The position numbers and the translations under genes are program-made. A stretch of DNA of 64,000 bases from Synechococcales cyanobacterium GL140_1_metabat_312. GTDB lineage: Bacteria; Cyanobacteriota; Cyanobacteriia; Leptolyngbyales; Leptolyngbyaceae. Numbering within the stretch: position 1 is the stretch's first letter; each line of letters begins with the position of its first letter. Positions 19,923-26,909 of the stretch are shown piece after piece. The notes beneath the pieces are model-generated. The model was not told the DNA's origin. It did not search any database and saw only the letters and a program-made list of their open reading frames with translations. The stretch spans positions 100,534-164,533 of the forward strand of contig JANXWB010000008.1 in assembly GCA_025351345.1 (NCBI GenBank), read 5' to 3'.

Positions 19923-19929
19923 ATCTAAC
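19923..19929 (-). other. Integron-type core site GTTAGAT upstream of the methyltransferase
   Basis: On the minus strand this is GTTAGAT, a perfect match to the GTTRRRY core recognised by integron integrases, 74 bp before the methyltransferase start. Together with the attC-like site at 17235-17327 it would define a cassette of about 2,688 bp (17241-19928). A 7-bp match alone is weak; its position relative to the other site is the supporting argument. Confidence 0.4.
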
Positions 19930-20076
19930 GATTAGTAGGTGGAATTTTTCCTGCTATTATCCTAATCTAGTGTGATAGGCAGAAACTTCCCGCATATCAC
20001 ACACCATTCAGAATAAACCGCTCAAAATTTTCATGACTTCTAAAGGAATAATAACCGATCGCCCTCCTAATTTTCC

Positions 20077-20128
20077 TTAAGCAAACCTAAAGAAAGCACC
20101 TTCGCTCAAGCCAAAACAGTCCCATTGA
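20077..20128. repeat. Nuclease-gene 3'-end repeat, copy 1
   Basis: The stretch containing CCTAAAGAAAGCACCTTCGC and CTCAAGCCAAAACAGT is repeated almost exactly at 23698-23740, and its continuation (20118-20150) recurs at 20884-20920. Here it forms the 3' flank and end of the PD-(D/E)XK gene. Confidence 0.6.
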
Positions 20129-20788
20129 TTAAAGAAACAGAGAACTCTTAGGAAAATCGATCGCCTCGCTTGCCTCTTTCCCCATCCGCTTCAATACTTG
20201 CAACACCCCACAGAGTTCATCTCCCGACACAAACGGCGAAAACACTCGCGAAACGGCATACCATTGATCGGCCTGCACCAACTTTACAAAGAAAATCTCA
20301 TCGCCATTCGTCACAATCCCAAAACTTGACAACTCAGGCCGAGGATTTGCCATCAGGTAGGCCAACGTCTGCGGGAGTGCCGTCCACACCGACAACGCCG
20401 TCTTCTTGGACTCCAGCACCACCACCCAAAGCTGATTCAACACCACCAAAACGTCAATTCGTCCTTGCAACGATTCATCTTCATCATCCAATTCCAACTG
20501 CACCGATTCTTCCGCCCTCACCCGAAACGGCGGATCATAAAAACCAGCCACCGTCAGCAATGGCGCAACCATTAATAAAGTCACAGTTCCTTCCAAAAGC
20601 TGTCCTTCCGATCGTTGATACAAGTATCGTCGCCGCAACTTGATGAGATCAGTCGTCTCAGAACTTGTCAGCGCTGGCAAATCCGATCGCCACTCCGGAA
20701 AAAACGCTGGATCTTCCGATCGTGTGATCCTAAATCGTCCTTCTGCTTCAGCAAGGGTTTTAATCGCTTCAGTGATCGCAATGGACAT
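20129..20788 (-). CDS. PD-(D/E)XK nuclease-like protein (annotated in relatives as restriction endonuclease subunit R)
   Basis: This 219-residue protein belongs to a cyanobacterial family often labelled type I restriction subunit R, but it has no helicase domain. The nuclease core is visible as GRIDVLVV (D112) and WVVVLESKKT (E126, K128), a D-x13-ExK arrangement. The N-terminus ITEAIKTLAEAEGRFRITRSEDPAFFPEW is typical of the family. No partner HsdM or HsdS is nearby. Sequences like its 3' end recur at 20884-20930 and 23698-23800, suggesting past local duplication. Biological role is unknown; DNA cleavage is inferred from the motif. Confidence 0.75.
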   Translation of the reverse strand: MSIAITEAIKTLAEAEGRFRITRSEDPAFFPEWRSDLPALTSSETTDLIKLRRRYLYQRSEGQLLEGTVTLLMVAPLLTVAGFYDPPFRVRAEESVQLELDDEDESLQGRIDVLVVLNQLWVVVLESKKTALSVWTALPQTLAYLMANPRPELSSFGIVTNGDEIFFVKLVQADQWYAVSRVFSPFVSGDELCGVLQVLKRMGKEASEAIDFPKSSLFL

Positions 20789-20867
20789 GGAAGCCTCGTA
20801 GAACTATTTCTATTCAAACTCAGTATAAACTCAAGCCACGATCGCGATCGATTATATGGGCCGCGTG

Positions 20868-20962
20868 CTCAGCCGCTCAAGCTAAAACAGTTCCATTGAT
20901 TGAAGAACCAGAGGACTTTAGTAACAACCGATCGACCTTTCATCCAAAACGATCGATCGGGT
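20868..20962. pseudogene. Remnant of a nuclease-gene 3' end plus HIP1-type repeat
   Basis: The sequence CTAAAACAGTTCCATTGATT and GAAGAACCAGAGGACTTTAG matches the last codons and flank of the PD-(D/E)XK gene (20110-20150) and is nearly identical to 23725-23765. Read on the minus strand it would encode a decayed tail (LLLKSS) where the intact gene has DFPKSS. It is followed by CGATCG-rich sequence shared with 17170-17230 (GGGTTGCTTGGG next to GCGATCG). Confidence 0.5.
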
Positions 20963-20990
20963 TGCTTGGGAGGGGGCGATCGGGGGTCAT

Positions 20991-21434
20991 TTATGCTGGA
21001 TGATCGCCCATTATGACCAGCACTCGACGCATGTTAATAACGCCGGGACGATTGGTCTGAAGGAGCGCGATCGTGGCTCGGCCCGTCGGTGTTATGCCAA
21101 GCATTTGCGTAAAATCTTCACTCCAATCGAAATGCTCAGACCACAACATCTGACGAGGCTGAAAAAGTGGCACTTTTTGCTCTGTGATCGGATCAGGTGC
21201 TTCGGTTTTTATATATTTGCAGTTGTTGCAGGTTTGACAGGCTAAGGCGAGATTTTGGCCGATCGTCTTTCCGCCTAAACTAACGGGGTAAATATGGTCA
21301 ATGACCAATGGATCGGTCGCAAATTTTGCCTGACTTTTACAATATTCGCAAACGCCTTGAGCACGATCGAACACCATTTGTCTTAATGCGATTGAAACGT
21401 ATGCGCTAGACACAGGTGACAGGTTGGATTCCAA
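20991..21434 (-). CDS. HNH endonuclease
   Basis: The 147-residue protein contains an HNH/zinc fold: CEYC (C29, C32), the DHIYPVSLGG core (D46, H47), QNLALACQTCNNCK (N61 and C66/C69), then a family-specific tail GITPTGRATIALLQTNRPGVINMRR. Such small HNH proteins cleave DNA with a single metal. Its start overlaps the end of the upstream small gene by 29 bp, a pairing I recall as recurrent in cyanobacteria, so the two are probably translationally coupled. Substrate and role (defence, repair or homing) are unknown. Confidence 0.88.
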   Translation of the reverse strand: MESNLSPVSSAYVSIALRQMVFDRAQGVCEYCKSQAKFATDPLVIDHIYPVSLGGKTIGQNLALACQTCNNCKYIKTEAPDPITEQKVPLFQPRQMLWSEHFDWSEDFTQMLGITPTGRATIALLQTNRPGVINMRRVLVIMGDHPA

Positions 21435-21780
21435 GGGTTTTCATCAGCTCAACTAAGGATGTCTGACGCAATTGTGCTAGCGTTGCCAAAGCTTCTAAGC
21501 GTTGAGTGCCGATCGATTCAATTTGTTGACTGAGTTGAATTAAACGATCGTATTCGTCATCGGTTAAGGTCTCAGCTTCTCGTTTTACCCGAAGAACTTG
21601 ATAGTTCGATCGCAAATCTGAAGGGACGGGTTGATTGATTTTTAATAGTAGTTTTGATTCTTCTTCAGGCAGGACAGTCGATTTACGTCGTGCTCGTAGT
21701 GTTGCGATTTGATGCAGAACCCGATCGAGGTCTGGCTCATTCAGCGTGTTAGCAGCGGCAATCAGTTCATCAACGCTCAT
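21406..21780 (-). CDS. Small conserved partner of the HNH endonuclease
   Basis: The 124-residue, helix-rich product (DELIAAANTLNEPDLDRVLHQIATLRARRK, LPEEESKLLLKINQPVP, LTDDEYDRLIQLSQQIE, LRQTSLVELMKTLGIQP) resembles a cyanobacterial family found directly upstream of small HNH endonucleases. The overlap and order suggest it could be a regulator, antitoxin-like partner or adaptor of the nuclease; there is no direct evidence. There is no catalytic motif. Confidence 0.7.
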   Translation of the reverse strand: MSVDELIAAANTLNEPDLDRVLHQIATLRARRKSTVLPEEESKLLLKINQPVPSDLRSNYQVLRVKREAETLTDDEYDRLIQLSQQIESIGTQRLEALATLAQLRQTSLVELMKTLGIQPVTCV

Positions 21781-22151
21781 CAGAGTCTTTCCTTATCATC
21801 AAGAACGCTTTTCTATTATAGCTGAGTAGCCGATCGCAATTAGTCTTTGATATTCGTCCTTAATGGTCAGACTAAGGAAAGGCGATCGATTCACAAAGAC
21901 GATCGATCGTTCTCTTAGTATTTGATATTTTGTCGATCGTAGCTAGTCTGTAATGGTTGCTCTCGATGGAAAGGCTGAGAAAGGACGATCGCACTGTAAT
22001 TGAGACGAGTGATAGCATAAATTGGAACTTAATTGCATTGAGAACAAGGACGATTCTTGGTAAGAGTTAGAATAAAGGACAAAGACAATCTCAAAAAATA
22101 GATTGTACTTTGCCCTAAAAACTACGGAAATTAAACAAGGAAGCTTCCTTA
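21781..22151. repeat. Intergenic region with HIP1-flanked repeat copies 3 and 4
   Basis: The repeat at 21882-21909 (CGATCG, ATTCACAAAGA, CGATCGATCG) matches 11369 and 17159. Two imperfectly related blocks begin TAGTCTTTGATATT (21841) and TAGTATTTGATATT (21917) and continue with similar AATGGT and GAAAGG segments, giving an imperfect tandem duplication of about 75 bp. There is no ORF. Confidence 0.5.
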
Positions 22152-22544
22152 TTACATTCTAGTTCTACATAGAAAATTATACTCGCTCTCTCCAACAGAA
22201 CCAGGTATGACCGACCTCCATCCTGATGGCTTTCGAGTCGAGAACAAAAGTTTTCCTCTAGAGTCATAAGCTGCATGTTCTATAATGTTCGCACTTCTGT
22301 AAGAACAATTTACTCTTGTCCTAGCTGTTGAAGACGATACTCCATTAGTTTGAATTTCATATTGTGTAGTTACTGAAGCCTCAACAAATCTTCCATTTGA
22401 AGTAATTGAATTCGTATCAATAAAACTACTAAATTCACCCGACTCAGCACTTGAAACATGAACCATCTCACTTCGTGCTGGAGCTGTAAATATTAATGAC
22501 AAGCCAAACAGTGTGAGAATAGAAATATTAGGAATTTTAATCAT
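22152..22544 (-). CDS. Secreted small protein, paralogue A (resembles surface-adhesin E-like proteins)
   Basis: This 130-residue product has a signal peptide (ISILTLFGLSLIFTAPARS). The mature domain has FIDTNSITSNGRFVEASVTTQ, a central CSYRS and a C-terminal FLCRTRM. The two cysteines could form a disulphide. The FIDTNSI... layout resembles small adhesin-E-type secreted proteins, but this is a weak resemblance. The ATG at 22544 is chosen because it aligns with its paralogue at 23036-23428; an upstream TTG is less likely. The two genes are nearly identical over long stretches, pointing to a fairly recent duplication. Confidence 0.7.
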   Translation of the reverse strand: MIKIPNISILTLFGLSLIFTAPARSEMVHVSSAESGEFSSFIDTNSITSNGRFVEASVTTQYEIQTNGVSSSTARTRVNCSYRSANIIEHAAYDSRGKLLFSTRKPSGWRSVIPGSVGESEYNFLCRTRM

Positions 22545-23035
22545 TGTCAATCAGGGAATAAATTGGATAGACTACTTCACGTCCAGATATGGTATTTTAT
22601 TTTTATTTTTATTTAGACAACACGATTTAAACTTTAAGCAAATAAGTAAGTTTGCCTGTATTTATATAAATTTTTGATGTTAAATAAAGAATTAATGAAA
22701 TTTAGCGTCAGAATCTAATGAATTAGAGAAAGAAGTCTCAGCCTAGGAAACTGATACAAAGTTGAAACTTAGCAAGTCTCGCGAGAATGAAACAGCCCTG
22801 AAGAAATACCAGTGTCAACACAGGTGACTTGAATTTGATACTTTCCTAGCCTACCTACTTAATGAATGCGAACCTGCTGTACAGAGAATTTAGGGTAGTG
22901 CACTTACCTAAGGAATAGAGAAACAGGGGCTAATCTAGAAGTGTGATGGGGTACTCCCAGGGCTACTGATTATTCCTCATCCTTCATACAAATGCATTAC
23001 CAATCATTTCTCAGGAACGATTGATAGTACATTTA
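22545..23035. other. Intergenic region between the two secreted paralogues
   Basis: These 491 bp are AT-rich and contain no recognised gene. The palindrome TCTCGCGAGA occurs near 22777-22786. The first 25 bases upstream of paralogue A closely match the same region upstream of paralogue B, so the duplication included the leader. Confidence 0.4.
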
Positions 23036-23428
23036 TTACGTTCTAGATCTACATAAGAAATTATACTCGGCCTCTGCAACAGAGCCAGGTAAAACCGCAA
23101 ACCACCCTAATGGCTTTAGCTCCGAGAACAAGAGTTTTCCTCTAGAGTCATAGGATGCGTATTCCATACTATTCATACTTCTGTAAGAACAATTTGCTCT
23201 TTGTCTACTTGTTGAGGACGATACTCCATTAATTGGAATGGTATTTTGACGAGTTACTGAAGCCTCAACAAATCTTCCATTTGAAGTAATTGAATTCGTA
23301 TCAATAAAACTACTAAATTCACCTGAACTAGAATTTGCGACATGAACCATCTCACTTCGTGCTGGAGTTGTAAATACTAATGACAACCCAAATATTGTGA
23401 GAATAGAGATTTTAGGAATTTTAATCAT
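23036..23428 (-). CDS. Secreted small protein, paralogue B
   Basis: This 130-residue product is a paralogue of 22152-22544 in the same orientation. It shares the signal peptide, FSSFIDTNSITSNGRFVEASVT, NGVSSST, CSYRS, YDSRGKLLFS and the C-terminal YNFLCR. Differences cluster in the middle (TRQNTIPI against TTQYEIQT) and near the tail. Function is unknown; the signal peptide and two conserved cysteines indicate export. Each copy has its own spacer of nearly 500 bp or more, so each may be separately transcribed. Confidence 0.7.
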   Translation of the reverse strand: MIKIPKISILTIFGLSLVFTTPARSEMVHVANSSSGEFSSFIDTNSITSNGRFVEASVTRQNTIPINGVSSSTSRQRANCSYRSMNSMEYASYDSRGKLLFSELKPLGWFAVLPGSVAEAEYNFLCRSRT

Positions 23429-23620
23429 TGTTAATCAGAGAATAAATTGGATAAACTGCTTTACCTTATTTCGGAGAGCACAAGTACTTTAGAGATAAAC
23501 GTATTAACCACCATCGACGTTAGAGAAAACATTGTCTTGACAATGTTTTCTGATTGAGTATTTTGGCTTATTCCGTTTTCAGTATAATTTCTTCATGCCA
23601 GATGAGACAACTTAAAGCCG

Positions 23621-23690
23621 ATCGCTTTTCTGCTGATTAGTTACGGGGTGTATGGGTTTCCAGTGGATCAGATGGCAAGGACGATTGCCC
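23621..23690 (+). pseudogene. Macrodomain gene remnant
   Basis: This stretch is homologous at the DNA level to 16021-16090 of the macrodomain gene: CGATCGCTTTTC, then ATTAGTTACGGGGTGTATGG and TTTCC-GTGGATCAGATGGC. It corresponds to the [21 protein letters not shown] segment with substitutions (for example Cys to Tyr). Only about 70 bp remain, with no start, no ADP-ribose loop and no continuing frame. Confidence 0.7.
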
Positions 23691-23692
23691 TT

Positions 23693-23810
23693 AAGCGAAC
23701 CTAAAGAAAGCACCTTCGCTCAAGCCAAAACAGTTCCATTGATTGAAGAACCAGAGGACTTTAGTAATAAACGATCGGTCTTTCCTTCAAAACGATCGGC
23801 GTTTAGTGAT
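23693..23810. pseudogene. Nuclease-gene 3'-end remnant
   Basis: Starting at CTTAAGCGAACC this matches 20077-20150, and further on it matches 20884-20930 almost exactly. It is directly fused to the macrodomain remnant, so the two gene ends were joined by recombination or deletion. No functional frame remains. Confidence 0.6.
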
Positions 23811-24075
23811 GAACCAGAACCCTTTTGTTACGATCGTTGGCCAACCACCGGGAACGGGAATCATTTTTTCCTCAAGCAAGCCTAAAAAACTCCATCCGCC
23901 ACACGCTTGAAAACCCAGATCAAATCCGCTACGCTAAATCTCACAGGATGCAACCAAGCATCTGGCCCCAAAAATTTGAGCACCGATGGCTAGTGCGACT
24001 AACACCAGCCAAGGGCTAAACCACACGCGCTGAACACGCCAGCGGGCGGCCTCCGGCTATGTTAACACGCAGCCT
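23811..24075. other. Non-coding stretch with gene debris
   Basis: No intact gene is seen. On the minus strand about 23936-24040 there is an uninterrupted short frame reading VWFSPWLVLVALAIGAQIFG, which looks like the membrane-spanning end of a lost protein. I cannot name the family. Confidence 0.3.
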
Positions 24076-24130
24076 TTGAGCCATCCCACTAACGCATCAC
24101 CGTGGGGTGGCTCAAGTTTTTGGTTTTTTC
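24076..24130 (+). terminator. Strong hairpin with T-rich tail
   Basis: TTGAGCCATCCCA pairs with TGGGGTGGCTCAA (12 of 13 positions) around a 14-base loop, and is followed by GTTTTTGGTTTTTTCC. It looks like a rho-independent terminator for plus-strand transcription entering the gap before the small ORF at 24157. Confidence 0.6.
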
Positions 24131-24156
24131 CACCCTAGAAAAAACTAAAAATCACC

Positions 24157-24360
24157 ATGAACATGGCTCCTCCCGTATTCGTTCGATCGAACGCCGAACC
24201 CACACGCATTCTTCTCATCGGAACCCGCGACGGCATCCAAGAAACGATCGACCATCTCTGCGTCCTCAACTTCTGCGACCACTCAGCCTGGAGCAAAATT
24301 CAACCGCACCCCGACAGGCAAGGCGACTACCTCAGCACCATGACCAAATGGCGCATGTAG
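24157..24360 (+). CDS. Small conserved protein, function unknown
   Basis: The 67-residue ORF reads ILLIGTRDGIQETIDHLCVL and ends in GDYLSTMTKWRM. It looks like a genuine small protein family of cyanobacteria rather than random sequence, because the composition is balanced and the ends are well defined. I do not know a function. It lies between a strong hairpin and a dispersed repeat, in a region of gene debris, and may be a stand-alone mobile-region gene. A second ATG lies two codons in. Confidence 0.5.
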   Translation: MNMAPPVFVRSNAEPTRILLIGTRDGIQETIDHLCVLNFCDHSAWSKIQPHPDRQGDYLSTMTKWRM

Positions 24361-24404
24361 GACTTCAAAGAAATCAGGATTGAATCACATCCATTATTTG
24401 CCCT

Positions 24405-24535
24405 AGCGACTAAAGCCACGGCTACACAAACAAAGTCCGCCCTAAGCGGACTAAGACTCTATTCTTAACCCACGAGGGTAGGTTTTGTTTGTGTAGACCG
24501 CGTTCGCGAAGCGTCTCCAACGGAGAAATGCAATC
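24405..24535. repeat. Cyanobacterial interspersed repeat with nested hairpins
   Basis: GGCTACACAAACAAAG near 24430 is the inverse of TTTGTTTGTGTAG near 24487, closing a large hairpin. Inside it GTCCGC and GCGGAC form a second small hairpin around CCTAA. The outer flank continues with CGCGTTCGCGAAGCGTCTCC followed by AACGGAGAA. This arrangement resembles repeats scattered in many filamentous cyanobacterial genomes. It carries no transposase, so it is a non-autonomous repeat. Confidence 0.65.
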
Positions 24536-24648
24536 GCCGGATAACTGGGTCTTAACCACCCTCTAGACAGGTTTCATTTTCTGAAACCAGACCACCCAGA
24601 CCGATCGTACCCCTCATAATTCAGACATCGTTATCCTGGCCTCTGCGT

Positions 24649-25509
24649 ATGCGAACCCCGATCGACGCTCGCCTCTATCAAATCGGCTTCCTCGCGAGTT
24701 TCCTACTTCTCGGCTTCATCACCCGTGACTGGCAGCTCCATATTGAAGTTGTCCTCACCGCGATCGCCGCCGCCCTCACCACCCAATACCTCTGCCTAAA
24801 ACTAAAGAACTCAAAAAATCTCTTAGTCCCCCTTCACAATGGGGATTTAGGGGGATATTCCCAGTTCTACAGCCCAATGATCACCGCCTTAGGATTATCC
24901 GTTCTACTTCGCGTTGATCATCCATGGGCCATGGCATTCGCAGCAACGATCGCAATTATATCCAAATTCCTCTTGCAATTCAATCAAAAACACATCTTCA
25001 ATCCTGCTAACTTTGGCATTGTCTGTGCTGTTCTCTTCACGCATGAAGCCTGGGTTTCACCGGGTCAATGGGGCGAATCCATGTGGTATGTGATCATGTT
25101 CTTAATCTGTGGTGGATTAGTACTGAAAAAAGTGGGCCGTTGGGACACCACGATCGCATTTCTTTCATTCTATTTCGCCATGGAAGCAGTGCGTAATGTA
25201 TACCTCGGCTGGACTTGGGATGTGTGGAGTCATCGCATGATGAGCGGTTCATTGATCATGTTTTCATTTTTTATGATTACCGATCCGCGTACCATTCCCA
25301 ATGCAAAACCCGCCCGAATCATTTGGACCTTTACGATCGCATTAATCACCTTTATTCTAAGAAATTACTTTTTCATGACCACCGCTGTCTTTTTTGCATT
25401 GTTTCTAGCTGCACCACTCACCCTTCTTTTAGATTGGATTTTCAAAGACGATCGATTTGATTGGTTCAATCTCCCCGGTGCTATCACTCCCGAAATCAAG
25501 TCCGTCTAA
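24649..25509 (+). CDS. RnfD/NqrB-like membrane protein
   Basis: The 286-residue, multi-pass protein resembles RnfABCDGE subunit D/NqrB: LGLSVLLRVDHPWAMAFAATIAIISKFLLQFNQKHIFNPANFGIV and MITDPRTIPNAKPARIIW are typical. In Rnf/Nqr complexes this subunit carries covalent flavin and takes part in ion-coupled electron transfer; no other Rnf genes are here, so it is an orphan member. An in-frame insertion (about residues 58-70, LLVPLHNGDLGGYS) is encoded by a dispersed palindromic element. It is followed after 23 bp by a DUF2330 gene, probably one operon. Confidence 0.8.
   Translation: MRTPIDARLYQIGFLASFLLLGFITRDWQLHIEVVLTAIAAALTTQYLCLKLKNSKNLLVPLHNGDLGGYSQFYSPMITALGLSVLLRVDHPWAMAFAATIAIISKFLLQFNQKHIFNPANFGIVCAVLFTHEAWVSPGQWGESMWYVIMFLICGGLVLKKVGRWDTTIAFLSFYFAMEAVRNVYLGWTWDVWSHRMMSGSLIMFSFFMITDPRTIPNAKPARIIWTFTIALITFILRNYFFMTTAVFFALFLAAPLTLLLDWIFKDDRFDWFNLPGAITPEIKSV
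24821..24857. repeat. Palindromic element, copy 3, inside the RnfD-like gene
   Basis: The reverse complement of this stretch matches 13032-13066 with about two differences. It has TCCCCC and GGGGGA outer arms. About 39 bp (13 codons) appear to have been added to the coding sequence without breaking the frame. Confidence 0.75.
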
Positions 25510-25532
25510 ATTCATTCATTTTGGTAATCGTC

Positions 25533-26909
25533 ATGAATATGATTCGATCGTTTTTTGCCGTAGTACTTTCATTATTTTTAGTATTTACAAATTCATTACC
25601 AGCCCTGGCCTTCTGTGGCTTCTACGTTGCAAAGGCAGATACCAAACTCTATAACCAAGCCTCACAAGTTGCGATCGCCCGCGCCAACGATCGAACCATT
25701 CTCACCATGGCCAACGATTACCAAGGCGAAGCGAAAGATTTTGCCATGGTTGTCCCAGTCCCTACAGTGCTCAAAAAAGAACAAGTCAAAGTCGCAAATC
25801 CAACGATCATGGAGCGCCTTGATGCCTTCAGTGCGCCGCGATTAGTAGAATACTTTGACGCAAATCCCTGTGAACCCGTTAGGCGGTATGAATCTTTTGA
25901 TTTACTACGTCCTGCTGCCGCACCAGCACCGATCGCCTCTAATCGTGCCCGAGAGAAAGCTCAAGGCGTGACTATTGAAGCGCAATTTAATGTAGGTGAA
26001 TATGACATTGTGATTCTCAGCGCCAAGGAATCTGGCGGTCTTGAAAGCTGGCTCCAGGACAATGGCTACAAAATCCCCACAGGCGCAAAGGATTTACTCA
26101 AACCTTACATTCGTCAAAAGCTGAAGTTCTTCGTCGCCAAAGTAAACCTAGAGAAGTTTGAAACCTCAGGATTCACCAAACTCCGCCCAATTCAAATCGC
26201 CTACGAATCTCCCCGCTTCATGTTGCCTATCCGTCTTGGTATGGTCAATGCGCAACAAGCCCAGGATTTGATTGTTTATATCCTGTCGCCTAAAGGCCGC
26301 GCCGAAGTCGCAAACTACCGCACCGTACGCATTCCGTCGGATGTGAATATTCCTGAGTTTGTCAAAGGTGAATTCAGCGACTTTTATAAATCAATGTTTA
26401 GTACCAGTTACGATCGTGAAAACCGCAATGTGGCCTTCCTAGAATATGCCTGGAACATGGGCAATTGCGATCCTTGCTCGGCTGATCCATTGAATCCCGA
26501 TGAACTCAAACAAGCGGGTGTTTTTTGGCTAGAACAACCGATCGGAACAAACAAACCTCAATCCTTCTGGCGTGGTCGTCGGCCAATGCCCATGGCCTCT
26601 AATGTATTCATCACACGTCTCCACGTCCGCTATACTCGCGACAAATTCCCTGAAGATTTGATGTTTCAAGATACGAACAATCAGGAGAACTTCCAAGGTC
26701 GTTATGTGATGCAGCATCCCTATTTGAATGAAACCAATTGCGATGCAGGCAAACAATATCGTGCCGGACTTCCTAAACGCTTTGACCAAGAAGCGCAAAC
26801 ATTATCCAAACTCACGGGCTGGAAAATTGAAGATATTCGTAAAAAACTTCCGACCGTGAGCTTAGCTGATGTGAGTTGGTACGATCGGTTCCGCGCTTAT
26901 GTTCGATAG
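25533..26909 (+). CDS. DUF2330 domain secreted protein
   Basis: Starting at the ATG at 25533 the product has 458 residues. A signal peptide ends at NSLPALA, directly followed by FCGFYVAKADTKLYNQASQVAIAR, the DUF2330 N-terminus. Other family segments are DFAMVVPVPTVLKKEQVKV, YDIVILSAKESGGLESWLQDNGYKIP and NCDPCSADPLNPDELKQAGVFW. The conserved cysteines suggest an exported redox or disulphide-containing protein; function is not established. The 23-bp gap after the RnfD-like gene suggests co-expression and perhaps a shared membrane electron-transfer role. Confidence 0.85.
   Translation: MNMIRSFFAVVLSLFLVFTNSLPALAFCGFYVAKADTKLYNQASQVAIARANDRTILTMANDYQGEAKDFAMVVPVPTVLKKEQVKVANPTIMERLDAFSAPRLVEYFDANPCEPVRRYESFDLLRPAAAPAPIASNRAREKAQGVTIEAQFNVGEYDIVILSAKESGGLESWLQDNGYKIPTGAKDLLKPYIRQKLKFFVAKVNLEKFETSGFTKLRPIQIAYESPRFMLPIRLGMVNAQQAQDLIVYILSPKGRAEVANYRTVRIPSDVNIPEFVKGEFSDFYKSMFSTSYDRENRNVAFLEYAWNMGNCDPCSADPLNPDELKQAGVFWLEQPIGTNKPQSFWRGRRPMPMASNVFITRLHVRYTRDKFPEDLMFQDTNNQENFQGRYVMQHPYLNETNCDAGKQYRAGLPKRFDQEAQTLSKLTGWKIEDIRKKLPTVSLADVSWYDRFRAYVR

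Noticed and set aside
20129..20788. True type I restriction subunit (HsdR)
   Set aside because: At 219 residues it has only the nuclease core; no helicase motifs and no hsdM or hsdS genes are nearby, so it is treated as a stand-alone PD-(D/E)XK protein.
23652..24019. Two plus-strand ORFs (77 and 64 codons)
   Set aside because: They run through DNA that is homologous to known gene ends in other frames (macrodomain and nuclease remnants), so they are by-products of debris.
23990..24075. A second attC site near CTAACACCAGCC and GTTAACACGC
   Set aside because: The core after GTT is AACA, which does not fit GTTRRRY, and the arms do not pair with each other as attC arms should.
23930..24130. Possible structured RNA (SRP, 6S or tmRNA-like) suggested by several GC-rich hairpins
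   Set aside because: None of the conserved core sequences of these RNAs is visible. The right part is better explained as a terminator hairpin and the left part contains a short membrane-protein-like frame.
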